From assembly GCA_910587515.1 (NCBI GenBank), contig CAJULW010000035.1, positions 62,001 through 126,000 of the forward strand: a DNA stretch of 64,000 nucleotides. The letters run 5' to 3'. Source of the stretch: an uncultured Duncaniella sp. Lineage in GTDB: Bacteria > Bacteroidota > Bacteroidia > Bacteroidales > Muribaculaceae. Made by a program: the position numbers and the translations under genes. Under the pieces are notes generated by a model, which ran no database searches, was not told the origin of the DNA, and saw nothing but the letters and a program-made list of their open reading frames with translations. Below are positions 1 to 9,173 of the stretch, piece after piece; position 1 is the first letter of the stretch, and every line of letters starts with the position of its first letter.

Positions 1-2
1 AA

Positions 3-2345
3 TGTATCTGTCACCGCGGAGAAAGGGAGCCAAAAATACTTCCGACAGCAGGAATGCTGACACTAAGCGTTGATGCCCCGCTGATCGCTCCGGATGAAAT
101 TGTCGCGATCAGCGGAGAAGCAGCTTCCTTAGGCTCATGGAATCCCGAGAAGGCATTGCGCATGAGCGACGCGGATTATCCGACATGGACCGCGAATATT
201 CCAATAACATCCCTCGGAAATGGATGTGACTATAAATTTATTATACTGAAAAAAGCAAACGGAGCGGTGGTTGCCTGGGAAGGTTGCGACAATCGACATA
301 TCTCTATCAAAACATCTCGACCCAACGAATCTATCATTGATAGAGGACAACGGCTCGTCAATCCTCTCGCACCATGGAGAGGCGCAGGGGTGGCGATCCC
401 GGTTTTTTCCCTACGCAGCGAAGATGATTTTGGCGTAGGTGACTTTCTCGACCTGAAACTTATGATAGATTGGGCGGCAAAAACCCGACAAAGTTTTGTG
501 CAAATTCTACCCATAAACGATACGACGATGACAGGGACATGGACTGATTCATATCCCTACAACGCTAATTCGACATTCGCGCTTCATCCAATGTTCCTGC
601 GTCTGTCATCTATGGGACGCCTTAAAGACGTGAACAGACAGAAATATTTCGACGAACTTGGCCGCGAACTTAACAACCTTGCCCAGATAGACTATGAACG
701 TGTCAATAACGGAAAAAAAGAATTTACACGCGAACTGTTTGCACAAGACGGACAACGCGTGCTCTCCTCCGATGACTACAATACTTTTTTTCAGAAAAAT
801 TCCTCATGGCTGACACCATACGCGGCATGGTGTGTATTGCGTGACCAAAACAATACCCCAGATATGACACAATGGGGAGAATATGCCGTCTATGATGAAA
901 AAATTATAGCCGACTTCATCTCTGTCAACAGATATGACATCGAATATGTATATTATATCCAATACTTTCTTGACAAGCAGATGCGAGAAGTGCGTGACTA
1001 CGCCCACACTAAAGGCGTGGCAATCAAAGGAGATATCCCTATCGGAATCTCACGCACAAGCGCTGACGCTTGGATTTCACCAAGATTATTCAATCTCGAC
1101 TGTCAGGCGGGTGCACCACCTGACGACTTTTCCGTGCTCGGGCAAAACTGGGGATTGCCTACATATAATTGGGAAGAAATGTCAAAAGACGGGTTCGGAT
1201 GGTGGAAATCCCGATTCCGTAAAATGGCGGAATATTTTGACGCTTACCGCATAGACCACGTGCTCGGATTTTTCCGTATATGGGAAATACCGATGGACGC
1301 CATACATGGATTACTTGGTGTATTCAACCGCGCGCTGCCATTTTCGCCCGACGAGCTGCGCAACTCCTACGATTTTTGGCTTGACATAGAACGACAGACC
1401 AAACCATACATCATGGAATATATGCTCGGTGACTTTTTTGGAGAATACACAGATGAATGCCGCGAACGTTTTCTGATCGACGAAGGGTACGGAAAATACC
1501 ATCTACGCGAAAGATTTGACACCCAACGTAAAATAGCGGATTATTTTTCAACCGAGGAAAAAAACGATAAAAATAATAAGATCTGCAATGCACTGTTAGG
1601 GCTTACCGATGAGGTTCTATTCATTGAAGATCCATACGAAAAAGGCAAATTCCATCCAAGAATTTCAGCGCAATTCACATACGCATACCGTTCGCTTAAT
1701 GATTATGAACGCTGGTGTTTCGACCGGTTATATAATGATTTCTTTTATCGTCGAAACAATGATTTTTGGTATGAAAAGGCGATGTGGAAACTCCCGCCAC
1801 TGATCGATGCCACCGATATGCTTGTATGTGCGGAAGATCTCGGAATGATACCGGCATGCGTACCAGCTGTAATGAACAATCTCCAGATACTTGTGCTCGA
1901 AATACAGCGTATGCCCAAAGATCCGAATGCAACATTCGGCAATACATGGTCTTATCCGTACCATTCTGTATGCACCACCTCATCTCACGACATGGATGGC
2001 ATACGCCGTTGGTGGGAAACAGACCGCGCCACGACACAACGCTTCTATAATGAAGTGCTCGGCGAGCCAGGTGAGGCTCCTGTATTTGCCGAACCCTGGA
2101 TATGCGACAGGATAATACGCCTCCATCTACAGTCACCGTCTATGTTATGCATATTGCCATTGCAGGACTGGCTATCAATCGACGGTGTGTTGCGTCGTCA
2201 GGATCCGCGCGAAGAGTTAATAAATATCCCTTCCAATCCACGTCACTATTGGCGTTACAGAATGCACCTAACAATAGAAAATCTTAATTCTCAAGACGAA
2301 TTCAACAACCGTTTACGTGAAGAGATACTATCTTCAGGCCGATAA
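3..2345 (+). CDS. malQ: 4-alpha-glucanotransferase (amylomaltase, GH77), 5' end outside the window
   Basis: Disproportionating enzyme that transfers alpha-1,4-glucan segments between maltodextrins in the cytoplasm. The frame is open to the left edge of the window, so the ATG at 54 is probably internal and the N-terminus is missing; the family in Bacteroidetes usually carries two starch-binding CBM20 modules, of which one is visible here (roughly the first 100 residues after 54). GH77 signatures, numbered from 54: YRIDHVLGFFR with nucleophile Asp401, CAEDLG with acid/base Glu594, and SSHDMDG with Asp646. The gene ends just before a strong terminator hairpin. Identity is very likely; only the start is unknown. 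Confidence 0.93.
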   Translation, partial: CICHRGEREPKILPTAGMLTLSVDAPLIAPDEIVAISGEAASLGSWNPEKALRMSDADYPTWTANIPITSLGNGCDYKFIILKKANGAVVAWEGCDNRHISIKTSRPNESIIDRGQRLVNPLAPWRGAGVAIPVFSLRSEDDFGVGDFLDLKLMIDWAAKTRQSFVQILPINDTTMTGTWTDSYPYNANSTFALHPMFLRLSSMGRLKDVNRQKYFDELGRELNNLAQIDYERVNNGKKEFTRELFAQDGQRVLSSDDYNTFFQKNSSWLTPYAAWCVLRDQNNTPDMTQWGEYAVYDEKIIADFISVNRYDIEYVYYIQYFLDKQMREVRDYAHTKGVAIKGDIPIGISRTSADAWISPRLFNLDCQAGAPPDDFSVLGQNWGLPTYNWEEMSKDGFGWWKSRFRKMAEYFDAYRIDHVLGFFRIWEIPMDAIHGLLGVFNRALPFSPDELRNSYDFWLDIERQTKPYIMEYMLGDFFGEYTDECRERFLIDEGYGKYHLRERFDTQRKIADYFSTEEKNDKNNKICNALLGLTDEVLFIEDPYEKGKFHPRISAQFTYAYRSLNDYERWCFDRLYNDFFYRRNNDFWYEKAMWKLPPLIDATDMLVCAEDLGMIPACVPAVMNNLQILVLEIQRMPKDPNATFGNTWSYPYHSVCTTSSHDMDGIRRWWETDRATTQRFYNEVLGEPGEAPVFAEPWICDRIIRLHLQSPSMLCILPLQDWLSIDGVLRRQDPREELINIPSNPRHYWRYRMHLTIENLNSQDEFNNRLREEILSSGR

Positions 2346-2353
2346 CCCTAAGA

Positions 2354-2389
2354 AAAGGCGCATACGAATTTTAGCTCGTATGCGCCTTT
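2354..2389. terminator. bidirectional hairpin terminator between malQ and the TIGR02757 gene
   Basis: A 14-bp perfect stem (AAAGGCGCATACGA paired with TCGTATGCGCCTTT) with an 8-nt loop lies 8 bp after the malQ stop and 22 bp from the end of the convergent gene, with A- and T-rich flanks. Seen directly; the terminator role is inferred from position. Confidence 0.85.
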
Positions 2390-2410
2390 ATTATTTATTG
2401 ATATTTAAAT

Positions 2411-3178
2411 TCAAAGATTCATCCCGATTCCGAATAATGCAAAATCATATATTGTCGGATCATCAGGATTGAACCTGCGCAGACAAGATGTCACTTCATC
2501 AACCGAACGACGGTCATTGGCCTTTCTGCTCAGAATACCAAGTTCACGTGAAATATCACCGACATGCACATCAAGAGGAATATAAAGCTGCGATGGCTTA
2601 ATGACGTCCCATACACCTAAATCCACGATACCGTCATTTCTGACCAACCATCGCAAAGCCATATTCACCCGTTTCAGTGCCGTAGTCTGTAAATTCTGCG
2701 GCAGACAACGTGACGCACAGACATTATTCTCAGGATCAACATCCTGAAGCACTTGATTTATTCCCGCGACAAGTTTCCATGCGGGAGCCTCGTTTGACGA
2801 GATTTCCACGGCACGCGCAAAGTCCTGCAATGAACCATAATTGTCATATATATACCTCAACCCTCGTAAATAATGCTTTAGATGCTGTGTAAAAAAAGTT
2901 CTATGTATATTCATCCCGTCAGGAAGATGTTCATAAGCCTCATCCATCGTATAATTATACGGTTGATTACCCATCAAAGACATCAAACGGTCACAATCAC
3001 GGCAGATCATTTTACGATTGCCCCAAGCGATTCCAGACGTAAGCAAAGCACTTATCTCTACATCGCGCACATCAGAAAAACGTCGCGGAAACTGAACTGG
3101 ATCATCATTAATGAAAGACGGCGAGTTTATTCTCGCCGCCTCTGTATCAAGAAGATCCTTAAGATCTCGTTCTGTCAT
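2411..3178 (-). CDS. TIGR02757 (DUF2400) family protein
   Basis: 255 residues matching the conserved, uncharacterised TIGR02757 family common in Bacteroidetes. Recognisable parts are the N-terminal region with FPRRFSDVRDVEISALLTSG near residues 30-50, the central RGLRYIYDNYGSL segment, a NMALRWLVRND segment and the end FNPDDPTIYDFALFGIGM. The spacing of helices and the RWLVR motif recall helix-hairpin-helix DNA-repair folds, but no catalytic residue can be assigned and I give no function. The ATG at 3178 lies 10 bp after the stop of the upstream thioredoxin-lipoprotein gene, so the two are probably co-transcribed. Confidence 0.8.
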   Translation of the reverse strand: MTERDLKDLLDTEAARINSPSFINDDPVQFPRRFSDVRDVEISALLTSGIAWGNRKMICRDCDRLMSLMGNQPYNYTMDEAYEHLPDGMNIHRTFFTQHLKHYLRGLRYIYDNYGSLQDFARAVEISSNEAPAWKLVAGINQVLQDVDPENNVCASRCLPQNLQTTALKRVNMALRWLVRNDGIVDLGVWDVIKPSQLYIPLDVHVGDISRELGILSRKANDRRSVDEVTSCLRRFNPDDPTIYDFALFGIGMNL

Positions 3179-3188
3179 ATCCTGTCTT

Positions 3189-4298
3189 TTAAAATATCAG
3201 AGTTGTATCGGCCATCGCAGTATCCTTTTCTGCTGAAACGGCAGACTGTGCCACCGCATTGTAAGAAGCCATAGCGCTGTCAACTATATTCACAAGTTCC
3301 TCACCCATCTTATCGCGTGATACGATTATGCCCTCCGGGTTGATCAAGATAATACAAGGTATACCCGATATACCATAAAGATCGGTCGGAACAGTCTGCG
3401 CATTAATCATGCACGGCCACTCAAGCCCATGGCTCTTGATCGCTTTCAGTGTATTGTCTGGCTCATCCCAAACCGCCACTCCGACAACATCAAGACCTTT
3501 GTCCTTATATTTAGCATAAAGATCTTTTATATACTTGGTCTGACGGATACATGGGCCACACCAGCTTGCCCAAAAATCCACAAGAGTATATTTGCCAGGC
3601 TTCACATAGTCGCTGAGCTTTTCATCCTTGCCGTTATAGTTGATTGTAAAATCCTTATAGTGCTTGCCTTCAGATGTCTCGGATTTGGCAAGGAGAGAAG
3701 TACGTATCGACTGTACGCGTTTTGATTCGCCAAGAGAGGCGTCTTTCGCTATTGCCGCATCAAGCTGTGCGAGATCCATCTCATAAGCGTTTTGAAGGAA
3801 CCAGTAAAGCCCGACTGGATTGCCCATATTTTCAGTATATGCCTTAGACGAAATGGAATTATATTCTTTTTCCAACGCCACAGCCTTTACCATCTGCACG
3901 GAGTCATTCTGGTCAAGAGTGCGGAATTCAGATGCTATTTCCTGCATACGCTTAATATAACCTTCGTTTTTCACATTAAGCGGTGTTCCAGAAGCCATGC
4001 CTTTATCGGATACGACAATATCACCTGGCTCAACTACAAATATGGGTCCGCGTCCACCGTCAAAAGAAACTGTTCCCATAAACGGAGTCTTGACATTTCC
4101 GCTAAACTTGGCCACACCGTCAGTCACTACAGCCGAGTCAAGTTTTTGGCTTGCGTCCCAATTGAGGAAATAGGCCATAGTATTATTTTTTTCAGCGGGA
4201 ACCGGTATGGTCACCGTATAATTGGGCTGCGCGTCAATCGCACATGCGCTGACCGCGAGCATTCCAGCCGACAGTAGCAAAACTGATTTCTTATTCAT
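3189..4298 (-). CDS. TlpA-like thioredoxin-fold lipoprotein (DUF4369-type N-terminus)
   Basis: 369 residues. The N-terminus is a lipoprotein signal: MNKK, a hydrophobic stretch, then VSAC with the lipobox Cys at residue 19, so the mature protein should be tethered to a membrane facing the periplasm. The N-terminal half resembles the DUF4369 beta domain often fused to thioredoxins in Bacteroidetes. The C-terminal half is a TlpA/AhpC-TSA thioredoxin domain with the redox motif WASWCGPC near residues 240-250 and the cis-Pro segment YGISGIPCI. The likely role is thiol-disulfide exchange on exported proteins; the substrate is unknown. A Bacteroidetes -7 box (4341-4348, minus strand) precedes it. 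Confidence 0.87.
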   Translation of the reverse strand: MNKKSVLLLSAGMLAVSACAIDAQPNYTVTIPVPAEKNNTMAYFLNWDASQKLDSAVVTDGVAKFSGNVKTPFMGTVSFDGGRGPIFVVEPGDIVVSDKGMASGTPLNVKNEGYIKRMQEIASEFRTLDQNDSVQMVKAVALEKEYNSISSKAYTENMGNPVGLYWFLQNAYEMDLAQLDAAIAKDASLGESKRVQSIRTSLLAKSETSEGKHYKDFTINYNGKDEKLSDYVKPGKYTLVDFWASWCGPCIRQTKYIKDLYAKYKDKGLDVVGVAVWDEPDNTLKAIKSHGLEWPCMINAQTVPTDLYGISGIPCIILINPEGIIVSRDKMGEELVNIVDSAMASYNAVAQSAVSAEKDTAMADTTLIF

Positions 4299-4340
4299 AA
4301 TCGTTAATTTGATATATTTTTATTTTACTATATATTTAGG

Positions 4341-4348
4341 CAAATGTA
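4341..4348 (-). promoter_or_regulatory. -7 promoter box for the thioredoxin-lipoprotein gene
   Basis: The minus-strand sequence TACATTTG fits the Bacteroidetes TAnnTTTG -7 consensus and lies 42 bp upstream of the ATG at 4298. No clear -33 TTTG was identified. Confidence 0.45.
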
Positions 4349-4376
4349 CAAATTATCCTACAAACAGCCAAAACAT

Positions 4377-4411
4377 AAAAAGCCCCCGTCCATAAATGGA
4401 TGAACGGAGGC
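4377..4411 (-). terminator. intrinsic terminator of the pectinesterase-like gene
   Basis: On the minus strand a GCCTCCG/CGGGGGC stem (one G-U pair) is followed by a five-T run at 4381-4377, 24 bp after the stop codon of the large gene. Confidence 0.75.
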
Positions 4412-4435
4412 ACATAAAATAGAATTTTTTAGAAC

Positions 4436-7400
4436 TTATCTAACCACGGTCTTTGATGTGCGGGTCGCACCTGACGAAAGTGTCTCCACCTTTATCAACA
4501 CTCCGGGAGTGTTGGCACTAACCTGAATTCCCTGGATATTGTAATATAAAGTTGACACCACTTCCGAATCAGATTCAATATCCGAGATGCCTGATTGCTC
4601 GCTTGCAACTACAGCCTCTCCAAGTCCGCCCATTTCATTGGCTGCACGGACAGAGTAGACAACCGACTCACGGACATCCGATGCAGAGACCGTATATGAA
4701 GGTTCAATCGTAAATGCGATCACCTTACCGTCCTTGCAGATCGCCCAGCAAGAGGCATAGTCGCTATCGTCCCAAGAAAGGAGGTTTCCATCAATGACAA
4801 CATTTGTCGGAGCCGGAGCCTGTTCGGCATGGCTTGCCGGATCCAAATCGTCATCGCCTCCCATCACAACAGTATAACCGACAGCATCGGCTTCCGCTTT
4901 TGTCAGCACCGGGTTATTTGCATGTGAGTCAGCAAATATTTTTTTACGGTCCTTAAGGTCGATAACAGTACCGGCAGCAGTGGTAGAGTTATACTCCGCA
5001 AAACGCGCAGGCCAGCCACCGCTCATTTCATTCCAACCCACAGCAGAAGGCTTAACTGTCATTTTAGTGTCTATGAAGAGAGCAATCGGAGTGCCGCTAC
5101 CCCAAGGACGACCAAGGGTATAATTTCCGTCAATTCCGTCTTTTTCACCGACAATTTCACAGTCTTTAAATATATAACCATATTTTGTAGGCTTGGAAGG
5201 CACAGCAAGATATCCGCCTTTATCACACATCTGCAAAGTTACCGCATTGTAATATACGTCACCCTTGCCGCAAAGGAAATCGGTGCGACCGCGAAGAACT
5301 CCTCCTTCAAAATAGAAACGTGCTCTCTCATTGTTAGACACATAGGTATCCTGATAAGCCCATAGGCATACATTCTTGGCGATAGTCTTATTAGACTTGT
5401 CATTCAAAACGATGTCACGTCCGCGGTTGTCACCCATAGAGCTCTTCATTGTGAGATCCTGGAAATAAGTACCGGTAGCATCTGAGTTAAGATCCATCAC
5501 ATCACCATTGCCGATTCCTTCAAGAACATTGGCTGCACCGAAACCATTATCACCTTCAACTTTGGGGACTGTGTTAGTGATCACTACACCATCCATGCTC
5601 TCACCGATGAACGATATGTTAGGAACATTGATATAAGTTGTCGGATCCGGATATGTCTTACCGTCGCTTCCGTTCTTTGTCGCAGTCTCACTCGCTGGGA
5701 GTTTATATTCACCGTCATGGATAAAGATTCTGAAACGCTTGCTCTTGTCAGCTCTCGTTCCTGCGTTCTTGATAGCCTCGACAAGCTCATCAACCGTGCT
5801 TACCTCTGCGTCATAAAGAGCTTTCGCTACCACCGGACGAGTCTTGGTGGTAAAGCTGAAAGTTATCGGATCGCTTATAGCATTGTCGGTAAGGTCCATA
5901 ATACTGTTGGCAGGAAGCGAGAACGTATACTTCGTTCCATATACAAGATTCTTATATTGGAAGAGGACTGTCTTGCCTGTCACTGACGGTTCAAGAGAAA
6001 GGTTGCCCAATGATGCTTTTACACCTTCTTTGACTTTTACTTTCTCATCGAATGTAAGCACGATCTTACCGTTGATCGATGCGGTTTCGGAATTTTCGGC
6101 CGGAACGCTTGACAAAAGAACCGGGGGAACCCCATCGTCAACAAGTTTTGCTTTACCGACAATAAATGAAGCTCCAAGACATGCACCGTCGTTGCTTGAC
6201 TGTGTACCCATTATATCAGAGTTCTTGTCAGCGATCCAACGGATGTGCACAGCTGGTTGATTGTTTGCTTCAGCGGGGAGTGAAAATTCACCATCGGTCC
6301 AACTCTTAGGTCCTTCCATGGCAATGACACCCACAGGCTTCCAAACTTCACCATCAAGTGAGTATTCAACATTGTATTTTGTGTAGGCATTGAAGTTAAA
6401 CACCATCGATGTTATAACTTTCAGATCGGTAAAGGCTGCGGCATTGACCATTGTCTGCCAATAATATTCGCCAAGGCCGGTTGTGCGCCAGTTGACCGCG
6501 CCAGGACGGCCTTCATAGCCGTTCTTATCAGAATCAAGGCTCTTGTCAAGCCATCCCGAAGTGGATCCGTCGGCATTACGGAGGACGAGGGCTACAGCAT
6601 CATTGTCTGCGGCATAGAAATCCGCGATACGGCCGTCATTACCCGCTTTAACAAAATCCCAGCCGGCCAAATAATCTACAGACGAATACACAGCTGTAAG
6701 GTCTTTGTCACCGTCCATTATCACTGATATTTCGCTTGAACTTTGTCCGTCACTCCAATTGGTAAACGTAAATACCTTGTTTGACGCTGCGCTAAGAGTA
6801 ACTGAAGTTCCTTCTTCATACATCAGAAGTCCGTCCACAAGAGTGCCGGCCGGAATGGCAGTCACCATGTAGTCATTCGCGCCGTCAACGGCAATATCGA
6901 GAGAATAAGTGGTAAGTTTCTGATAGTTAGCCGTCAGGACAGCATTAGCTTCAACCGTATATTTAAAGTTTTCTTCGCTAGAAACCACATTGCCTGATTC
7001 GTCAGTCCAATTCACGAACTTATATCCGAAATTACGTGTGGACGAAACGCTCACTTCCGAACCGGCATCATACTTTTCAGCAGTAGGATATACCGACACA
7101 ACACCTGCTTCAGCAGGGCTTGCCGCCAATGAAAGCGAGTAACGTTCCACTTCTTCGAGTGTGCCATCGATCAAGCCTTCGATATGCACATCAGAATAAC
7201 CAGCCTGTTTTCCAGCATTGACACCGTGCGTACAACACAAATAAAATCCTTCAGACGATGCCAATTTAGCCTGCTGTTCAGCAGTCAAGGATATTTCAAA
7301 TTTATCAGCATAGTCCGGTTCCGCACCGAATTTGTCTTCCGCCTGTGTTTTGTTCACGCGGTGAGCAGTGAACACACCTATAGGCAATATCGTTCCGTCT

Positions 7401-8914
7401 TCAAGCTCTGCGGTAACTGTCATACCACTTTTAGCGTCCGTTCCAGCACGGGCTATATTCGCACGTACTTTTGTCGGAGTAAATACAAGTCCTTTCGCCG
7501 GTTTCACGAACCATTTTATTTTATCGGACGCACCGTTCGTCGGACCGACTTTGACGTATGCAAGACCATTATGCTTACTAACTTCCACACCAGTAACCGA
7601 ACCACCAAGATCTACAGATGTGATACTAAAGGCATTAGGGGGGGTCACGGTTGATGTTTCAGCGTATGTCCCGGTATTATCAAATGGCCATACAACTTCT
7701 GCTTTTGCACTTGTGAAACTTTCACCTCCGGTCTTTACGACTGGAAGTACCACCTGCACATAGCGGAAATAGCTGCCATCGCCTATTACGATCTCAGCAT
7801 TCTCAATATCCCCTGCACATGTGAACGATGGCGTATTGGATCCCTGATTGATCACCTGACCGTCGATGGTTGTGGTCGTAGTCTGGTTGTATGATTCAAA
7901 TGATATCACAGCATCCTTACATGCTGGCACGGTGAGACGCGTTCCTTCATTGATCTGGGCCCAATCATTGTTACTACCACTGTTAAATTTACCTGGAGAT
8001 GTGGCTATGTCAAGTTTCACGTCAATTACCTCCGTGCCTATTTGAGCTTTAGCGACAAGGAAACCGTCAGAACCTTCCCAGGAAACTTTCGGACATCCCT
8101 GATCCTGACGGAAGTTCCATTTGACAGTCACCGGTTCCGTACGGTCAGCGAGCGAGACAGTGTTGTCAACAAACACAGGTGTAAGACTGAGCGGAGCTTC
8201 AACAGTCACAACTTCACCAAGCTCATAATTTTTAGCCCCGTCTGTCCAAGAGACAAGAGTCTTGCCGGATACAAACATAGTATAATTGGCGGGGATGGTA
8301 AAAGTCTTGCCAATTTCTATTTTTGCTTCTTGAGGAAGGATACCTGAATCGGCATAATCTCCAAATCCGAAAGAGACCGCGACTTCTTCGACAATCTCAG
8401 AAGGATCAGCCTTTTCAACGGAAATATAAGGTGTATAATTCTTCGGCTCTAATGTTAGAGTCGTCGCTTCACCTTTGTAGAATCCGTAAACAACGTTTTT
8501 AACACGATCGCCATGGAAACAGGCTCCGTTATTGCTGTTCAATGTCGCTACCACCTCACCGGCTGTATTTTTAGCGGTGGCATCTCCAGTGCCAAACACG
8601 CATGTACCGAGTCCGATTTTTACAGGCCCATCTACCGCAAAAACGAGTTTTGCGCCAGTACATCCATGTTCACTGTGATAAGTACCAGAAAAAATAGCGT
8701 CAGCAGAGGCGTCATTATCAGCCACGCGGCTGAGCGTCCCGTCTGCATTTACAACAATTCCGAAAGATACGGTCGAATTACCACTGACTTCGTCAGCCGT
8801 AAGCAGCCCCACTCCTTCGAGATTCAATTTAAAGTCCTTGAATTCCGCACGTGCCGACTGAATCCCAAGCAGACACGCAAGAACAAGAACCAAATTCCAA
8901 ATTCTTTTAGTCAT
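4436..8914 (-). CDS. multidomain secreted pectinesterase-like protein (CE8) with InlB-type repeats and a sorting-like tail
   Basis: 1,492 residues when started at the ATG at 8914, which gives a clean signal peptide (MTKRIWNLVLVLACLLG...ARA); an ORF extension to 9013 adds 33 residues without a signal and is unlikely. Order of parts: N-terminal beta domains (~20-590), two InlB-like repeats of the 'FxNWTD...LTANY' kind (~595-740), a carbohydrate-binding-like region, a Big_5 Ig-like domain (~930-1025, 'PPVLLSSVPAENS'), and a right-handed beta-helix pectinesterase domain (~1030-1330). Pectinesterase motifs are intact: AYQDTYV (~1188), GRTDFLCG (~1210) and TLGRPWG (~1268), supplying the two catalytic Asp and the Arg. 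The end, YYNIQGIQV...PGVLIKV...VVR, looks like a cell-surface or type IX-like sorting tail. It probably demethylates pectin at the cell surface or outside the cell. Confidence 0.85.
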   Translation of the reverse strand: MTKRIWNLVLVLACLLGIQSARAEFKDFKLNLEGVGLLTADEVSGNSTVSFGIVVNADGTLSRVADNDASADAIFSGTYHSEHGCTGAKLVFAVDGPVKIGLGTCVFGTGDATAKNTAGEVVATLNSNNGACFHGDRVKNVVYGFYKGEATTLTLEPKNYTPYISVEKADPSEIVEEVAVSFGFGDYADSGILPQEAKIEIGKTFTIPANYTMFVSGKTLVSWTDGAKNYELGEVVTVEAPLSLTPVFVDNTVSLADRTEPVTVKWNFRQDQGCPKVSWEGSDGFLVAKAQIGTEVIDVKLDIATSPGKFNSGSNNDWAQINEGTRLTVPACKDAVISFESYNQTTTTTIDGQVINQGSNTPSFTCAGDIENAEIVIGDGSYFRYVQVVLPVVKTGGESFTSAKAEVVWPFDNTGTYAETSTVTPPNAFSITSVDLGGSVTGVEVSKHNGLAYVKVGPTNGASDKIKWFVKPAKGLVFTPTKVRANIARAGTDAKSGMTVTAELEDGTILPIGVFTAHRVNKTQAEDKFGAEPDYADKFEISLTAEQQAKLASSEGFYLCCTHGVNAGKQAGYSDVHIEGLIDGTLEEVERYSLSLAASPAEAGVVSVYPTAEKYDAGSEVSVSSTRNFGYKFVNWTDESGNVVSSEENFKYTVEANAVLTANYQKLTTYSLDIAVDGANDYMVTAIPAGTLVDGLLMYEEGTSVTLSAASNKVFTFTNWSDGQSSSEISVIMDGDKDLTAVYSSVDYLAGWDFVKAGNDGRIADFYAADNDAVALVLRNADGSTSGWLDKSLDSDKNGYEGRPGAVNWRTTGLGEYYWQTMVNAAAFTDLKVITSMVFNFNAYTKYNVEYSLDGEVWKPVGVIAMEGPKSWTDGEFSLPAEANNQPAVHIRWIADKNSDIMGTQSSNDGACLGASFIVGKAKLVDDGVPPVLLSSVPAENSETASINGKIVLTFDEKVKVKEGVKASLGNLSLEPSVTGKTVLFQYKNLVYGTKYTFSLPANSIMDLTDNAISDPITFSFTTKTRPVVAKALYDAEVSTVDELVEAIKNAGTRADKSKRFRIFIHDGEYKLPASETATKNGSDGKTYPDPTTYINVPNISFIGESMDGVVITNTVPKVEGDNGFGAANVLEGIGNGDVMDLNSDATGTYFQDLTMKSSMGDNRGRDIVLNDKSNKTIAKNVCLWAYQDTYVSNNERARFYFEGGVLRGRTDFLCGKGDVYYNAVTLQMCDKGGYLAVPSKPTKYGYIFKDCEIVGEKDGIDGNYTLGRPWGSGTPIALFIDTKMTVKPSAVGWNEMSGGWPARFAEYNSTTAAGTVIDLKDRKKIFADSHANNPVLTKAEADAVGYTVVMGGDDDLDPASHAEQAPAPTNVVIDGNLLSWDDSDYASCWAICKDGKVIAFTIEPSYTVSASDVRESVVYSVRAANEMGGLGEAVVASEQSGISDIESDSEVVSTLYYNIQGIQVSANTPGVLIKVETLSSGATRTSKTVVR

Positions 8915-8974
8915 AAAATGTAATTGATTGGTATTAAAATTTAAAATAAGTGTTTTAATGTTAAATAATTCGTA

Positions 8975-8982
8975 CAAAGATA
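8975..8982 (-). promoter_or_regulatory. -7 promoter box for the pectinesterase-like gene
   Basis: The minus-strand sequence TATCTTTG fits TAnnTTTG, 60 bp upstream of the preferred ATG at 8914. This position supports the shorter start, because the ATG of the longer ORF (9013) lies upstream of the promoter. Confidence 0.5.
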
Positions 8983-9090
8983 GGCATATAATTAATAACG
9001 CACAAATCTGCAAGAGGTAAAATTTGTTATATTTTAGCTTAACAATTTATCACAACTATATCCAATTGCCAAATATCTTAATGCGATAAA

Positions 9091-9129
9091 AAACAAAAAC
9101 CGCAATAGGGGTTTATGCCTATCGCGGTT
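9091..9129 (-). terminator. intrinsic terminator after groEL
   Basis: Minus strand: AACCGCGATAGG pairs with CCTATTGCGGTT (one mismatch) around an 8-nt loop, followed by TTTGTTTTTT. It lies about 45 bp beyond the groEL stop. Confidence 0.8.
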
Positions 9130-9173
9130 ATATCGATAAATTTAAATTGCGGTTCTAAAAGCGTAAGACGATA

